From: Bacteroidota bacterium
GTDB taxonomy: Bacteria > Bacteroidota > Bacteroidia > UKL13-3
Assembly: GCA_018883485.1 (NCBI GenBank)
Contig: VEQB01000107.1
Coordinates: 1 to 7,497, forward strand
DNA length: 7,497 nucleotides
Direction of reading: 5' to 3'
In this document: positions 1 through 7,190 of the stretch, one piece after another
How positions within the stretch are numbered: the first letter of the stretch is position 1
Layout of the letters: each line of letters opens with the position of its first letter
Notes under the pieces: generated by a model
What the model was told of the DNA's origin: nothing
The model's database searches: none
The model's input: only the letters and a program-made list of their open reading frames with translations
Translations under genes and position numbers: made by a program

Positions 1-1404
1 GGCAAGTACTGGCACCTGCTCTACGGTAGCAGTCTTAAATGTAAAATTATTGTATGTGCCATAAGCCCAATCAATGTGCTCGCGGTCTTTACTAGCCCTA
101 ATTTTATAGGTTATACCTGCGTTTAAATATAAATGGTGATTTAAAGTTGGTTTTAAGCCTCCTTGGTCTAACCACTTAGATTGGTTGTAGCTAAAATCTA
201 CTCCCGCAACAAAATCGAACATTGGATTGATATATTTTCTAGCCTGATAGCCTATAACAACGTTTTGAACACCAATACTTTGAGTTAAATCTTCATCATT
301 AATGGAAGATCCATTTGCAAAGGTTGCATCGCCTTTAGCCGAAATATAGCCGCCCCCTAAACTTGCATAATGGTTCCATTCTCTTCTAGATTCTGGCTCA
401 CCACCCAAATTACGTAAATTAAAGTAGGCACGCAAAGTAATTTGGCTTATTTTGGTTACATATTCTTTAACAGCCTCTGGTGTTCCAAAAACAGCGGTAG
501 GTACAGTTGTTTGATCGCCTGAAAAATGACCATAATTGTAATTTAAGCCTATACCCATAGAACTACTGAAGGAGCGGCGAACACCCAACCCAAACATACC
601 AGTAAGGTTATAACCTCCCACAGGAGAAAATAAGATAGGTAAGCCAATATTTGCATCGGCAGACCATTTGGTATAATCTTTTGGAAATTCTTTTGGATCC
701 TCAACATTTTTGTGATTCCAATCTATTAAATTATCCCATGGCTTAGCACCAAATTTAACACTTACACCCGCATAAAAATTTAAAAATTGATCTAAACTTG
801 GATTAGTAGCTTCTTTCAATGCATCCAAAGAATAGGTTTCTGCAAGGTGGTATTCTGCACCACCAAATAAGTCTAAATTTGCGTTGATATAGTAACGTGT
901 GCCAATACCTAATTGAAAATCTCGGTAAGGTTTTGCAAACTCTTCCATTGCAGAGGTTGCTCCATTGGCAAAAGTGGCAGAAGGTTTGTACCAATTATAA
1001 CCAAAACCTCCATTTACATAAGGTAACCACTTGCTTTCTGGCATGCGGTTTAAACCAAAAATAGTATGCAGGTTATAATGCACAATTGCGTTTAAACTAT
1101 AAACAGGTGTGCGGTAACTAACTATATCAGAAGGTGTGCCATCTAAAGTTGCCTTTGGCGGATTATTTGGGTTTGCATAAAAAGTATTAGAACTTAACTT
1201 ACCTTCTAATGACCAAGATTTATTAAAGGAATAACGCACAGAACCCGCATATATGCCAATGGGGGCAGATTTTACAGAAAAGAATGTAACTGGAATTCCT
1301 AATGCCACGCCGCCAGAAAGCCTTTTTCCACCGCCTTGGGCAAAAATAGTTAAGGACAAACCTAAAAGTAGTAGGCTCAATCCTACTTTAACATAACTTT
1401 TCAT
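1..1404 (-). CDS. Outer-membrane beta-barrel protein with duplicated barrel unit (partial, C-terminus beyond window)
   Basis: The frame is open from the ATG at 1402-1404 to the window edge, giving 468 residues with no stop. Residues 1-23 form a Sec signal peptide: a Lys-containing start (MKSYVK), a Leu-rich core, then IFAQ, with likely cleavage near Gln23. The mature part is rich in aromatic/Gly-alternating strands such as LGIGTRYYIN and NFYAGVSVKF, typical of outer-membrane barrels. Two homologous units can be aligned by eye, residues about 33-229 and 251-446, sharing ATFANG (143 and 360), VRYSF/VRRSF (56 and 275), RYYIN/RKYIN (170 and 389) and a terminal IDW (227 and 444). Residues 447-468 begin something not repeated. 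An in-frame ATG at 1420-1422, preceded directly by a stop, is an alternative start adding MKLCLK. The role is unknown; in this phylum such barrels serve as porins, or precede a periplasmic OmpA-like peptidoglycan-binding domain, which could lie beyond the edge. The barrel class is fairly sure, the function is not. Confidence 0.82.
   Translation of the reverse strand, partial: MKSYVKVGLSLLLLGLSLTIFAQGGGKRLSGGVALGIPVTFFSVKSAPIGIYAGSVRYSFNKSWSLEGKLSSNTFYANPNNPPKATLDGTPSDIVSYRTPVYSLNAIVHYNLHTIFGLNRMPESKWLPYVNGGFGYNWYKPSATFANGATSAMEEFAKPYRDFQLGIGTRYYINANLDLFGGAEYHLAETYSLDALKEATNPSLDQFLNFYAGVSVKFGAKPWDNLIDWNHKNVEDPKEFPKDYTKWSADANIGLPILFSPVGGYNLTGMFGLGVRRSFSSSMGIGLNYNYGHFSGDQTTVPTAVFGTPEAVKEYVTKISQITLRAYFNLRNLGGEPESRREWNHYASLGGGYISAKGDATFANGSSINDEDLTQSIGVQNVVIGYQARKYINPMFDFVAGVDFSYNQSKWLDQGGLKPTLNHHLYLNAGITYKIRASKDREHIDWAYGTYNNFTFKTATVEQVPVLA
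67..1308 (-). repeat. Internal tandem duplication of a ~217-residue barrel unit
   Basis: Unit 1 (about 718-1308, residues 33-229) and unit 2 (about 67-654, residues 251-446) align over their whole length with offsets of 215-219 residues. Matching landmarks in order are ALGIPVTF/NIGLPILF, VRYSF/VRRSF, LNAIVHYNL/ITLRAYFNL, PESKW/PESRREW, ATFANG/ATFANG, RYYIN/RKYIN, AGVSVKF/AGITYKI and LIDW/HIDW. At the DNA level the copies have diverged strongly, so this is an old protein-level duplication and not a recent DNA repeat. The linker at residues 230-250 is polar and charged. Confidence 0.75.
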
Positions 1405-1518
1405 TTTTAAACATAATTTCATTTATATTTTTTAACAAATTTAAAATATTTCTTACTCTTTTAAATTAAATAATCAATAATGCAAAACCAATGGTATTAA
1501 ATATTTTTGTTTATGAAA

Positions 1519-1548
1519 CAAATCTATGGATTTTATTAATTTTTGCAA
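1519..1548 (-). promoter_or_regulatory. Bacteroidota-type promoter candidate for the barrel gene
   Basis: On the minus strand, TTG (1546-1548) is followed after exactly 19 bases by TAGATTTG (1519-1526), a full match to the Bacteroidota -33/-7 pattern TTG-N19-TAnnTTTG. Transcription would start near 1512 and leave a leader of about 105 bases before the ATG at 1404. It lies about 70 bases beyond the last recognisable part of the transposase remnant. The assignment rests on the pattern alone in AT-rich DNA. Confidence 0.45.
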
Positions 1549-1620
1549 GAGCAATTTGGGCATTTTAAAAAAACACCCGTAATTAATTTTGCAAATGGTT
1601 ATATCATGCCTTTGGTAGGG

Positions 1621-2100
1621 TTTATTTAGCCATAATTGAAGATTAATTTTCACAAATAGGTTTTAACTAACAAATGTAACTAAGTTAGCAGCATGCCAAT
1701 TAAATTGGGCTAATCCTTTCAATACCTTAGGAACCAAAATGATAATAAGTGCCTACTTTATCTGAATCATAACGGCATTTTGAGATATGCCAGTAAAGGA
1801 TTTGATATGAAGCAATTGTTTGATCTCTCTAAAGAATATTTCAACCTGCCAGCGGTTTTTGTAAAGTTAACCAATAGTATTTGCAAACCAAGTGAGTTCA
1901 TTTGTGATAAGCTTTAATACTTGTTGGCTTACTATATCCCAAACAGCAACTGTTCTCAATTGCTTTGGGTATTTAGAAATAGATAATGGCCCAATTAGCT
2001 CAACAATTTCCAGTATATGTTGATGCCTGCTAGAAGAAATATTTTGATTTGATTTTGAATTTTACTCGTTTAAATCCAGCCTGCTATCCTAAAATTCCAT
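1621..2100 (-). pseudogene. IS4-family transposase remnant (C-terminal half, decayed)
   Basis: One minus-strand frame reads through the C-terminal catalytic region of an IS4-type DDE transposase, as found in many Bacteroidota insertion sequences. It carries the YREK signature Y-(2)-R-(3)-E-(6)-K, in LYKNRWQVEIFFREIK at 1819-1866: Tyr 1861-1863, Arg 1852-1854, the catalytic Glu 1840-1842, Lys 1819-1821. Flanking pieces also fit the family: YPKQLRTVAVWD, ITNELTWFANTI, HIKSFTGISQNAVMIQI and NLFVKINLQLWLNKP. The gene is dead. In-frame stops lie at 1663-1665, 1753-1755, 1867-1869, 2062-2064 and 2089-2091, and the family-like reading appears to change frame near 2045, where AGFKRVKFKIKS is in another frame. 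The N-terminal half, with the first two catalytic Asp, is missing, since the methyltransferase gene begins where it should be. I found no terminal inverted repeats or target duplication. The family call is strong; the exact ends are not defined. Confidence 0.85.
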
Positions 2101-2344
2101 GTAGTTGATAATAATCGCCTTTGAATAGTTTATAGTCACTATTTTTATTTTGGCACCTAATGCTTGCCGCGTATGGAGCCTTTTGAACTAACCTATTGAA
2201 TAATATCTAATTTCTAACTTAGAAATAATTTGAGAAAACAATGTTAAGTTTGCGATGGTAAATGATTTTGTTTTTTGTGAACATTAAAGGTAATTTCAAG
2301 TTAAAAACTTCCCTTTTCTTTTTTATTTATTTAGGACGCTATTG
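2101..2344. other. Unassigned intergenic stretch
   Basis: About 240 bases between the recognisable transposase remnant and the methyltransferase start hold no convincing open frame on either strand, no RNA gene and no clear hairpin terminator. The left part may be further decayed transposase, but I could not match it to the family. The right part is AT-rich and presumably carries the promoter of the methyltransferase gene. Confidence 0.5.
2245..2252 (+). promoter_or_regulatory. Possible -7 element for the methyltransferase gene
   Basis: TAAGTTTG matches the Bacteroidota -7 pattern TAnnTTTG and lies 92 bases before the ATG at 2345. The only nearby TTG (2230-2232) is 12 bases upstream, too close for a normal -33 element, so this is a weak call. 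Confidence 0.22.
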
Positions 2345-2920
2345 ATGCAAAACCAAAAGTTAAGAAACACAGAACTTTCCCGTTTGAGTCCAGAAAACTT
2401 TAAGTTGTCAGAAAAAACGGATATTTATCTTATTGTAGACCAAATAAGAAGTGGACTTAACATTGGCTCCATTTTTAGGACAGCCGACGCGTTTAGAGTA
2501 AAAAAAATATTCATTTGCGGATTTTCACCCATACCACCTAATAAAGAAATTCTTAAAACAGCACTTGGCGCAACAGAAACCGTTTCTTGGGAATACGTAA
2601 AAGATGCACAAATAATTATTAAACTGTTAAAAGCTAATAAGGCTAAAGTATTTGCTTTAGAACAAACCCAAAATAGCATTTCACTAGAAAATTTTGATTT
2701 TAAAAATAGCTATCCAATAGCCCTTATTTTGGGAAATGAGGTAGATGGGGTGCAACAAGAGCTTATAAACTTGTGTGATGGTTGTATTGAAATCCCCCAA
2801 TTTGGCAGCAAACATTCTCTAAATGTAGCCGTAAGCGCTGGCATTGCTATTTGGCATTTAGCTTGTCAGCAATTGCAGCATGGGCTCATATTTGAATCAG
2901 GTGCATCGCTGGATGAGTAG
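2345..2920 (+). CDS. TrmH/SpoU-family RNA 2'-O-methyltransferase
   Basis: This 191-residue protein is a small SPOUT-class methyltransferase that transfers a methyl group from S-adenosylmethionine to a ribose 2'-hydroxyl in tRNA or rRNA. The three SPOUT motifs are present: motif 1 NIGSIFRTADAF (residues 39-50, with Asn39 and catalytic Arg45), motif 2 ALILGNEVDGV (126-136) and motif 3 (148-170, IEIPQFGSKHSLNVAVSAG and following), which form the knotted cofactor site. Its length is usual for the minimal catalytic domain, with no extra RNA-binding domain. The ATG at 2345 is chosen; a TTG just upstream at 2342 is in frame, and AGGA at 2333-2336 could serve either. It is the only intact plus-strand gene here, and its last 35 bases overlap bshC tail to tail. 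The family is certain; the target nucleotide cannot be told from sequence (TrmH-, TrmL- and rRNA-type enzymes look alike). Confidence 0.93.
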   Translation: MQNQKLRNTELSRLSPENFKLSEKTDIYLIVDQIRSGLNIGSIFRTADAFRVKKIFICGFSPIPPNKEILKTALGATETVSWEYVKDAQIIIKLLKANKAKVFALEQTQNSISLENFDFKNSYPIALILGNEVDGVQQELINLCDGCIEIPQFGSKHSLNVAVSAGIAIWHLACQQLQHGLIFESGASLDE

Positions 2921-4490
2921 GTTCAACAAGCTCCAATATTTTATTGTTCCACCCTGGCCCAACCTTTAATTGGTAATGCAACACCGTTTCTATTCGTTCT
3001 TGCAAAACACCATTTGGATAAAATTTAGACCTCAACTTCAATATTTTTCGAATTCCCTCTTCCTCTTTTTTTTCTAAAGCTCTTTTAAATGCGCCACTTT
3101 GCTTTTTGAGATTATCTCTGGTTTCCAATTTCAATTGTAATAAAACTTTAGCCAATTCTGGGTCAGAATGCTTTACCGCATCTACCATGCCTTGTAAGTT
3201 AAATCCAATTTCTTCCGATATTTTCGAATAATCTATAGGTTGCACTTTTTCTAAATACCTAGCACCTACCTGCTCTTCACTTCCAAAAATTTCTTTGCTA
3301 TCAAATCCAAATTTTCGAAGCTTTTCCTCAAAACCTGATTCCATTTGTGTGGCCATAAAACGTAAAACCAGCATGGGAAAATTTACTTGGCAAGCATCAA
3401 ACAAAGGCTTCAATTGCAACCAATAAGCAATTTCTGCTGGCCCTCCCACGTATGCCAAATTAGGCAAAATAATTTCTTGGTATATTGGCCTTATATTTAC
3501 ATTCGGACTTAATAACTCTGGATTATTTTGAATTACTTGCTGTAACTCCTCTTTTGAATATCGGATATCTGTATCACCTAAAGCAAAAGCATCTTTCTCT
3601 TTTTTTAACAGCTTTCGCCCTAACTGAGGATGCAAGTAAAAAAAATTTCCATTTCGGGCATTGATTTGAAGCTTGTATTTCTTAGTTAAAACTCTATCAG
3701 AAGCTTGCTGCTTTTCGAAAAGTGTATTGGTAAATAAATCTTTCTCCATTACGGGCGCCAGATCCTTCTTTAGGGCAGGTGCGTTTGCATCTAAAATTAC
3801 CAAACCTTCCTTCCCAAATAAATAGTGATAAAATGCAATTGAGGCATCCCCTAAATTTGCTCTTCCTAAATAAGCATCTTCAATCCATTGCTTTAAGTTA
3901 TGTCCTATTCCACCCATTTCCTCTAAAGAAGACCCTAGCATTTTCACGATATTGGATATGCTCTCTGTAGGAATTTCCCCACTTGCTTTTTCATGGGTTT
4001 CTAGTTCCCAGTTAAGTTGCTTCCCTTGCCAATAAGTTCCCTTTATTTCTTCAAAATCATGATCCTCGGAAGCCAACCACAAAATAGGAACAAAATGATG
4101 TTGTGGGTATTTTGCCTTTAAATCTCTAGCGAGTTTAATAGTAGTTAAAATCTTATACGCCATAAATAGCGTGCCGCCAAAAAGACTTAATTGATGTCCG
4201 GTTGTTACAGTAAACGTGTTCGCATCATTCAAACTATTTATTTGTTGAACCAAAGATTTTTGCTTCTCAACTTCTATTCCAGCAATTTTATATTGGCTCA
4301 GCAAATGATATACTAAAGATTTTCGTCTATCTCCTAAAAAGGTCTTTTCGCTTATTAACTTTTCAAATTCTTCTATATCTAGCCAAGAATTTACCTGAGA
4401 GCGCAATTGTGGCTCTCTATTTAAATAGTCTGAAACGATGGGTGGGATCAAACCTAAAGGCGCTAGCTCATATTTAGCGAAAAGCTTCAT
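2886..4490 (-). CDS. bshC: Bacillithiol biosynthesis cysteine-adding enzyme BshC
   Basis: BshC is the putative cysteine ligase of the last step of bacillithiol synthesis, joining cysteine to glucosaminyl-malate in the cytoplasm to give the low-molecular-weight thiol that replaces glutathione. The 534-residue length is normal for the family. Recognisable motifs are VTTGHQLSLFGG (95-106) followed by a helix, LWLASEDHDFEEI (137-149), SPNVNIRPIYQEI (328-340), LAYVGGPAEIAYW (345-357), and near the end YPNGVLQERIE (491-501). Residues about 430-490 are Lys/Glu-rich and helical, consistent with the family's coiled coil. The start ATG lies 4 bases after the rimO stop, so it is the third gene of the ftsY-rimO-bshC unit and probably co-translated. 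No Shine-Dalgarno is seen. Its stop falls inside the convergent methyltransferase gene, and I found no terminator there. bshA and bshB are not in the window. Confidence 0.94.
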   Translation of the reverse strand: MKLFAKYELAPLGLIPPIVSDYLNREPQLRSQVNSWLDIEEFEKLISEKTFLGDRRKSLVYHLLSQYKIAGIEVEKQKSLVQQINSLNDANTFTVTTGHQLSLFGGTLFMAYKILTTIKLARDLKAKYPQHHFVPILWLASEDHDFEEIKGTYWQGKQLNWELETHEKASGEIPTESISNIVKMLGSSLEEMGGIGHNLKQWIEDAYLGRANLGDASIAFYHYLFGKEGLVILDANAPALKKDLAPVMEKDLFTNTLFEKQQASDRVLTKKYKLQINARNGNFFYLHPQLGRKLLKKEKDAFALGDTDIRYSKEELQQVIQNNPELLSPNVNIRPIYQEIILPNLAYVGGPAEIAYWLQLKPLFDACQVNFPMLVLRFMATQMESGFEEKLRKFGFDSKEIFGSEEQVGARYLEKVQPIDYSKISEEIGFNLQGMVDAVKHSDPELAKVLLQLKLETRDNLKKQSGAFKRALEKKEEEGIRKILKLRSKFYPNGVLQERIETVLHYQLKVGPGWNNKILELVEPTHPAMHLIQI

Positions 4491-4494
4491 ATAA

Positions 4495-5811
4495 TTAGGA
4501 TGGAATTACCTTGCCATACAAATCAAAGTCTTCGGCCGATTCAATTTTAACAGTTGCAAAATCTCCAATTCTTACAAAGTTTTCTTTGGCATCAACAAGT
4601 ACTTCATTGTCTACTTCTGGGCTATCAAACTCGGTTCTACCAATATAATAACCACCTTCTTTTCTATCAAACAAAACCTTGTATTCATTGCCTACTCTGC
4701 TTTTGTTAATCTCGGCACTTATACCTTGTTGAATCTCCATGATTGCAGCGGCGCGCTCTTCTTTTACATCTTGCGGAACATCATCTATTAAGGTTCCGGC
4801 ATGGGTTCCTTCTTCATGACTATATGTAAAAATTCCTAGGCGATCAAATCTCGATTGGGTAACAAATTCTGCCAAGTCTTCAAAATCTTTCTGAGTTTCT
4901 CCAGGGTGGCCCGCTATCAAAGTGGTTCTTATGGCAATACCAGGCACTCGTTCTCTAATGGTTTGAACCAAGTCTACGGTTCTTTGACGCGTAATACCGC
5001 GTCGCATAATCTTTAGCATATTTTCACTCACATGCTGCAACGGGATATCAATATATTTACAAATATTTTCACGTTCAGCCATTACATCTAAAGCCTCCAA
5101 AGGAAATTGGGAAGGGTAGGCATAATGCAAACGAATCCAATCTACACCATTGATATCAGAAATTCTTTTTAATAACTCGGCCAACTTTCTTTCACCATAT
5201 AAATCTAAGCCATAAAAGGTGCTATCTTGAGCTATTAATAAAAGTTCTTTCGTTCCATTTTTAACTAAACCTTTCACTTCCGCTTCAATTTGCTCAAAGC
5301 TTTTACTAACGTGTTTTCCGCGCATAATAGGAATGGCACAGAAAGAACAAGGTCTATCACAACCTTCAGAGATTTTTAGGTAGGCATAATGTGAAGGGGT
5401 AGTTATTAGTCGCTCCCCCACCAATTCATGCTTGTAATCTGCACCCACTGTTTTTAGCAATTGAGGCAAATGAGTGGTCCCAAAGTATTTATCTACCTCA
5501 GGAATTTCCTTTTGCAATTCGGGCATGTAGCGCTGAGACAAGCAACCCGTTACATATAATTTCTCTATTTCCCCAGCTTGCTTGGCTTCTGCCCAACGCA
5601 CTATCGTATTAATACTTTCTTCTTTGGCATTATCAATAAACCCACAAGTATTAATGATCACAATATTTGCATCATCTTTATCAGATTCGTGATCTACTTC
5701 AAAATCATTTGCCTTTAGTTGGGAGTATAACTCTTCACTATCTACTATATTTTTAGAACAACCTAGGGTAATTATATTAACCTTATCTTTTTTGAGGGAT
5801 CTGGTTTTCAT
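4495..5811 (-). CDS. rimO: Ribosomal protein S12 methylthiotransferase RimO
   Basis: RimO is a radical-SAM enzyme that adds a methylthio group to the conserved Asp of ribosomal protein S12 (Asp88 in E. coli, 89 counting the initiator). The 438-residue protein has the three family domains. The N-terminal UPF0004 domain (about 11-125) has three cluster-binding cysteines, Cys18 (LGCSKN), Cys56 (NTCGF) and Cys90 (TGCLSQR). The radical-SAM core (about 137-370) has CxxxCxxC at Cys151, Cys155 and Cys158 (GCDRPCSFC). The C-terminal TRAM domain covers about 372-438. LGCSKN and the GCDRPCSFCAIP form favour RimO over the tRNA enzyme MiaB. All six cysteines are intact, so the enzyme should bind both 4Fe-4S clusters. 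It starts 5 bases after the ftsY stop and ends 4 bases before bshC, so the three are likely one transcript. Confidence 0.96.
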   Translation of the reverse strand: MKTRSLKKDKVNIITLGCSKNIVDSEELYSQLKANDFEVDHESDKDDANIVIINTCGFIDNAKEESINTIVRWAEAKQAGEIEKLYVTGCLSQRYMPELQKEIPEVDKYFGTTHLPQLLKTVGADYKHELVGERLITTPSHYAYLKISEGCDRPCSFCAIPIMRGKHVSKSFEQIEAEVKGLVKNGTKELLLIAQDSTFYGLDLYGERKLAELLKRISDINGVDWIRLHYAYPSQFPLEALDVMAERENICKYIDIPLQHVSENMLKIMRRGITRQRTVDLVQTIRERVPGIAIRTTLIAGHPGETQKDFEDLAEFVTQSRFDRLGIFTYSHEEGTHAGTLIDDVPQDVKEERAAAIMEIQQGISAEINKSRVGNEYKVLFDRKEGGYYIGRTEFDSPEVDNEVLVDAKENFVRIGDFATVKIESAEDFDLYGKVIPS

Positions 5812-5816
5812 GAATC

Positions 5817-6767
5817 TTAATTAAATAGTGAATCTACAAATTCTTGTTTATTAAAAAGCTGCAAATCTTCTATTCCCTCGCCTACTCCAATATATTTAAC
5901 TGGAATCTTAAATTGATCTGCAACACCAATTACTACGCCCCCTTTAGCAGTTCCATCTAATTTTGTTAGGGCTAAGGCATTCACTTCTGTGGCAGCTGTA
6001 AAATGTTTGGCTTGCTCAAAAGCATTTTGCCCAGTACTTGCATCTAAAACCAATAAGATTTCATGCGGTGCGGTTGGGTCAACCTTCTGCATCACCCGTT
6101 TTATTTTACTTAACTCATTCATGAGCCCAACTTTATTATGCAATCTCCCGGCCGTATCTATAATGGCAACGTCGGCTCCAATTTCTGCCGCTTGTTTTAC
6201 CGTATCAAAGGCTACAGAGGCGGGGTCTGTATTCATCCCATGGGCAATAACCTGAACATCATTTCTTGAACCCCAAATTTTTAGCTGTTCTACAGCCGCA
6301 GCTCTAAAAGTATCGCCAGCACCAAGTACCACTTTCTTTCCCGCCTTTTTATATTGATTGGCCATTTTACCAATAGTGGTAGTTTTTCCAACTCCATTTA
6401 CACCAACTACCATTACCACATAAGGCTTAATTCCTTTAAGGTCTGAGAAATCTACAGGTATTTCAGAAGTATTTTCTTCCAATAATTTACCAATTTCTTC
6501 TTTTAACAATTGATTTAGCTCGGTAACACCAACATACTTATCTTTCTCTACTCGCTTTTGCAATCTTTCTATGATACGCAAGGTTGTTTCAATCCCAACA
6601 TCGCTGCTCACCAAAATTTCTTCTAGATTATCTAAAAAGGCATCGTCAATAGTGCTTTTTCCAACTAATGCTTTGCTAATTTTATCGAAGAGGCTGGTCT
6701 TGGTTTTTTCTAAACCTTGATCCAATTTCTCTTTTTTTTCTTTGCTAAAGAAGCTAAATAAACCCAT
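5817..6767 (-). CDS. ftsY: Signal recognition particle receptor FtsY
   Basis: FtsY is the membrane-associated SRP receptor GTPase. It pairs with Ffh to deliver ribosome-nascent chains to the Sec translocon. The 316-residue protein holds a helical N domain (about 1-100) and the G domain with all motifs: P-loop GVNGVGKT (122-129), DTFRAAAVEQL (152-162), DTAGR (204-208), TKLDGTAKGG (268-277) and closing VGEGIEDLQLF. DTFRAAA and the TAKGG form separate FtsY from Ffh and FlhF, and there is no C-terminal M domain. The long acidic A domain of E. coli FtsY is absent; only a short Phe/Lys-rich N-terminus (GLFSFFSKEKKEK) remains, which probably acts as the lipid-binding helix. It is first in the ftsY-rimO-bshC unit and starts 21 bases after a terminator. 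Confidence 0.97.
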   Translation of the reverse strand: MGLFSFFSKEKKEKLDQGLEKTKTSLFDKISKALVGKSTIDDAFLDNLEEILVSSDVGIETTLRIIERLQKRVEKDKYVGVTELNQLLKEEIGKLLEENTSEIPVDFSDLKGIKPYVVMVVGVNGVGKTTTIGKMANQYKKAGKKVVLGAGDTFRAAAVEQLKIWGSRNDVQVIAHGMNTDPASVAFDTVKQAAEIGADVAIIDTAGRLHNKVGLMNELSKIKRVMQKVDPTAPHEILLVLDASTGQNAFEQAKHFTAATEVNALALTKLDGTAKGGVVIGVADQFKIPVKYIGVGEGIEDLQLFNKQEFVDSLFN

Positions 6768-6788
6768 ACTTATGCATTGTTTTAAAAC

Positions 6789-6820
6789 AAAAAAAGCACT
6801 CTGCAGAACAGAATGCTTTT
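6789..6820 (-). terminator. Intrinsic terminator after the ribosomal-protein operon
   Basis: Read on the minus strand, AAAAGCATTCTG (6809-6820) pairs over 12 bp, with one G-U, with CAGAGTGCTTTT (6792-6803) around a 5-base loop. The U-run extends to seven (6789-6795). It lies 22 bases after the DUF4295 stop and before ftsY, so it should end the rpmB-rpmG-DUF4295 transcript. The A-run on the other side also gives it partial activity on the plus strand. Confidence 0.8.
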
Positions 6821-6842
6821 AAATATTGTACTTATCCCAAGA

Positions 6843-6992
6843 TTATTTTTTAAAATAATCTTTCACTTTATCGTTAGGAACGATTTCAGATTTAAACGAA
6901 TAAGAGCCTTTTTCATTTTTAACAGCTCTGTAAACCTTAGCAAAATCCTTGCCTGCTCCGGTTTTTAATGTAGCAACTACCTTCTTAGCCAT
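6843..6992 (-). CDS. DUF4295 family small basic protein
   Basis: This 49-residue protein starts MAKKVVATLKTGAGKDF and ends VKDYFKK, matching the DUF4295 family that follows rpmG in many Bacteroidota. It is very basic, with 13 Lys/Arg against 5 Asp/Glu. It has no Cys, no membrane segment and no signal peptide. The start at 6992 is 6 bases after the rpmG stop, so it is the third gene of the ribosomal operon, and a strong terminator follows it. No function is known to me. Its size, charge and fixed neighbours suggest a ribosome-associated or RNA-binding protein, which is inference only. Confidence 0.88.
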   Translation of the reverse strand: MAKKVVATLKTGAGKDFAKVYRAVKNEKGSYSFKSEIVPNDKVKDYFKK

Positions 6993-6998
6993 GATTTA

Positions 6999-7181
6999 TT
7001 ACTTAATTTCTTTGTGAACGGTTTGTTTCTTCAAAATCGGATTATACTTCTTAAGCTCTATACGCTCAGTGGTATTCTTACGATTTTTAGTGGTGATATA
7101 TCTGGAAGTTCCAGGCATACCCGATGTTTTGTGCTCAGTGCACTCCAATATAACTTGAATTCTGTTTCCTTTTTTTGCCAT
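6999..7181 (-). CDS. rpmG: 50S ribosomal protein L33 (bL33)
   Basis: bL33 is a small large-subunit protein near the E site. The 60-residue sequence MAKKGNRIQVILECTEHK and the following RYITTKNRKNTTERIELKKYNP segment (about 27-48) are typical. Only one cysteine (Cys14) remains of the CxxC pairs found in zinc-binding L33, so this is the zinc-independent form. It lies 14 bases after rpmB and 6 before the DUF4295 gene. It is preceded by a perfect Shine-Dalgarno that overlaps the rpmB stop. Confidence 0.96.
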   Translation of the reverse strand: MAKKGNRIQVILECTEHKTSGMPGTSRYITTKNRKNTTERIELKKYNPILKKQTVHKEIK

Positions 7182-7190
7182 TTCCTGTTT

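Noticed and set aside
803..994. Open frame of 63 codons on the minus strand inside the barrel gene
   Set aside because: It is out of frame with the long signal-peptide-bearing frame and has a Cys/Trp-rich composition typical of a shadow frame.
1438..1467. Perfect 9-bp inverted repeat AATTTAAAA / TTTTAAATT with a 12-base spacer upstream of the barrel gene
   Set aside because: It is made only of A and T in a very AT-rich leader, so it would pair weakly and can arise by chance. It has no U-run to make it a terminator.
1807..1917. Short plus-strand open frame across the transposase remnant
   Set aside because: It is the antisense of the YREK region, which explains the sequence better; the translation resembles nothing known.
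2342..2344. TTG as start codon of the methyltransferase
   Set aside because: The ATG directly after it is the more likely start and changes the protein by one residue only.
2425..2679. 84-codon minus-strand frame inside the methyltransferase gene
   Set aside because: It is antisense to the conserved SPOUT motifs and has no family resemblance.
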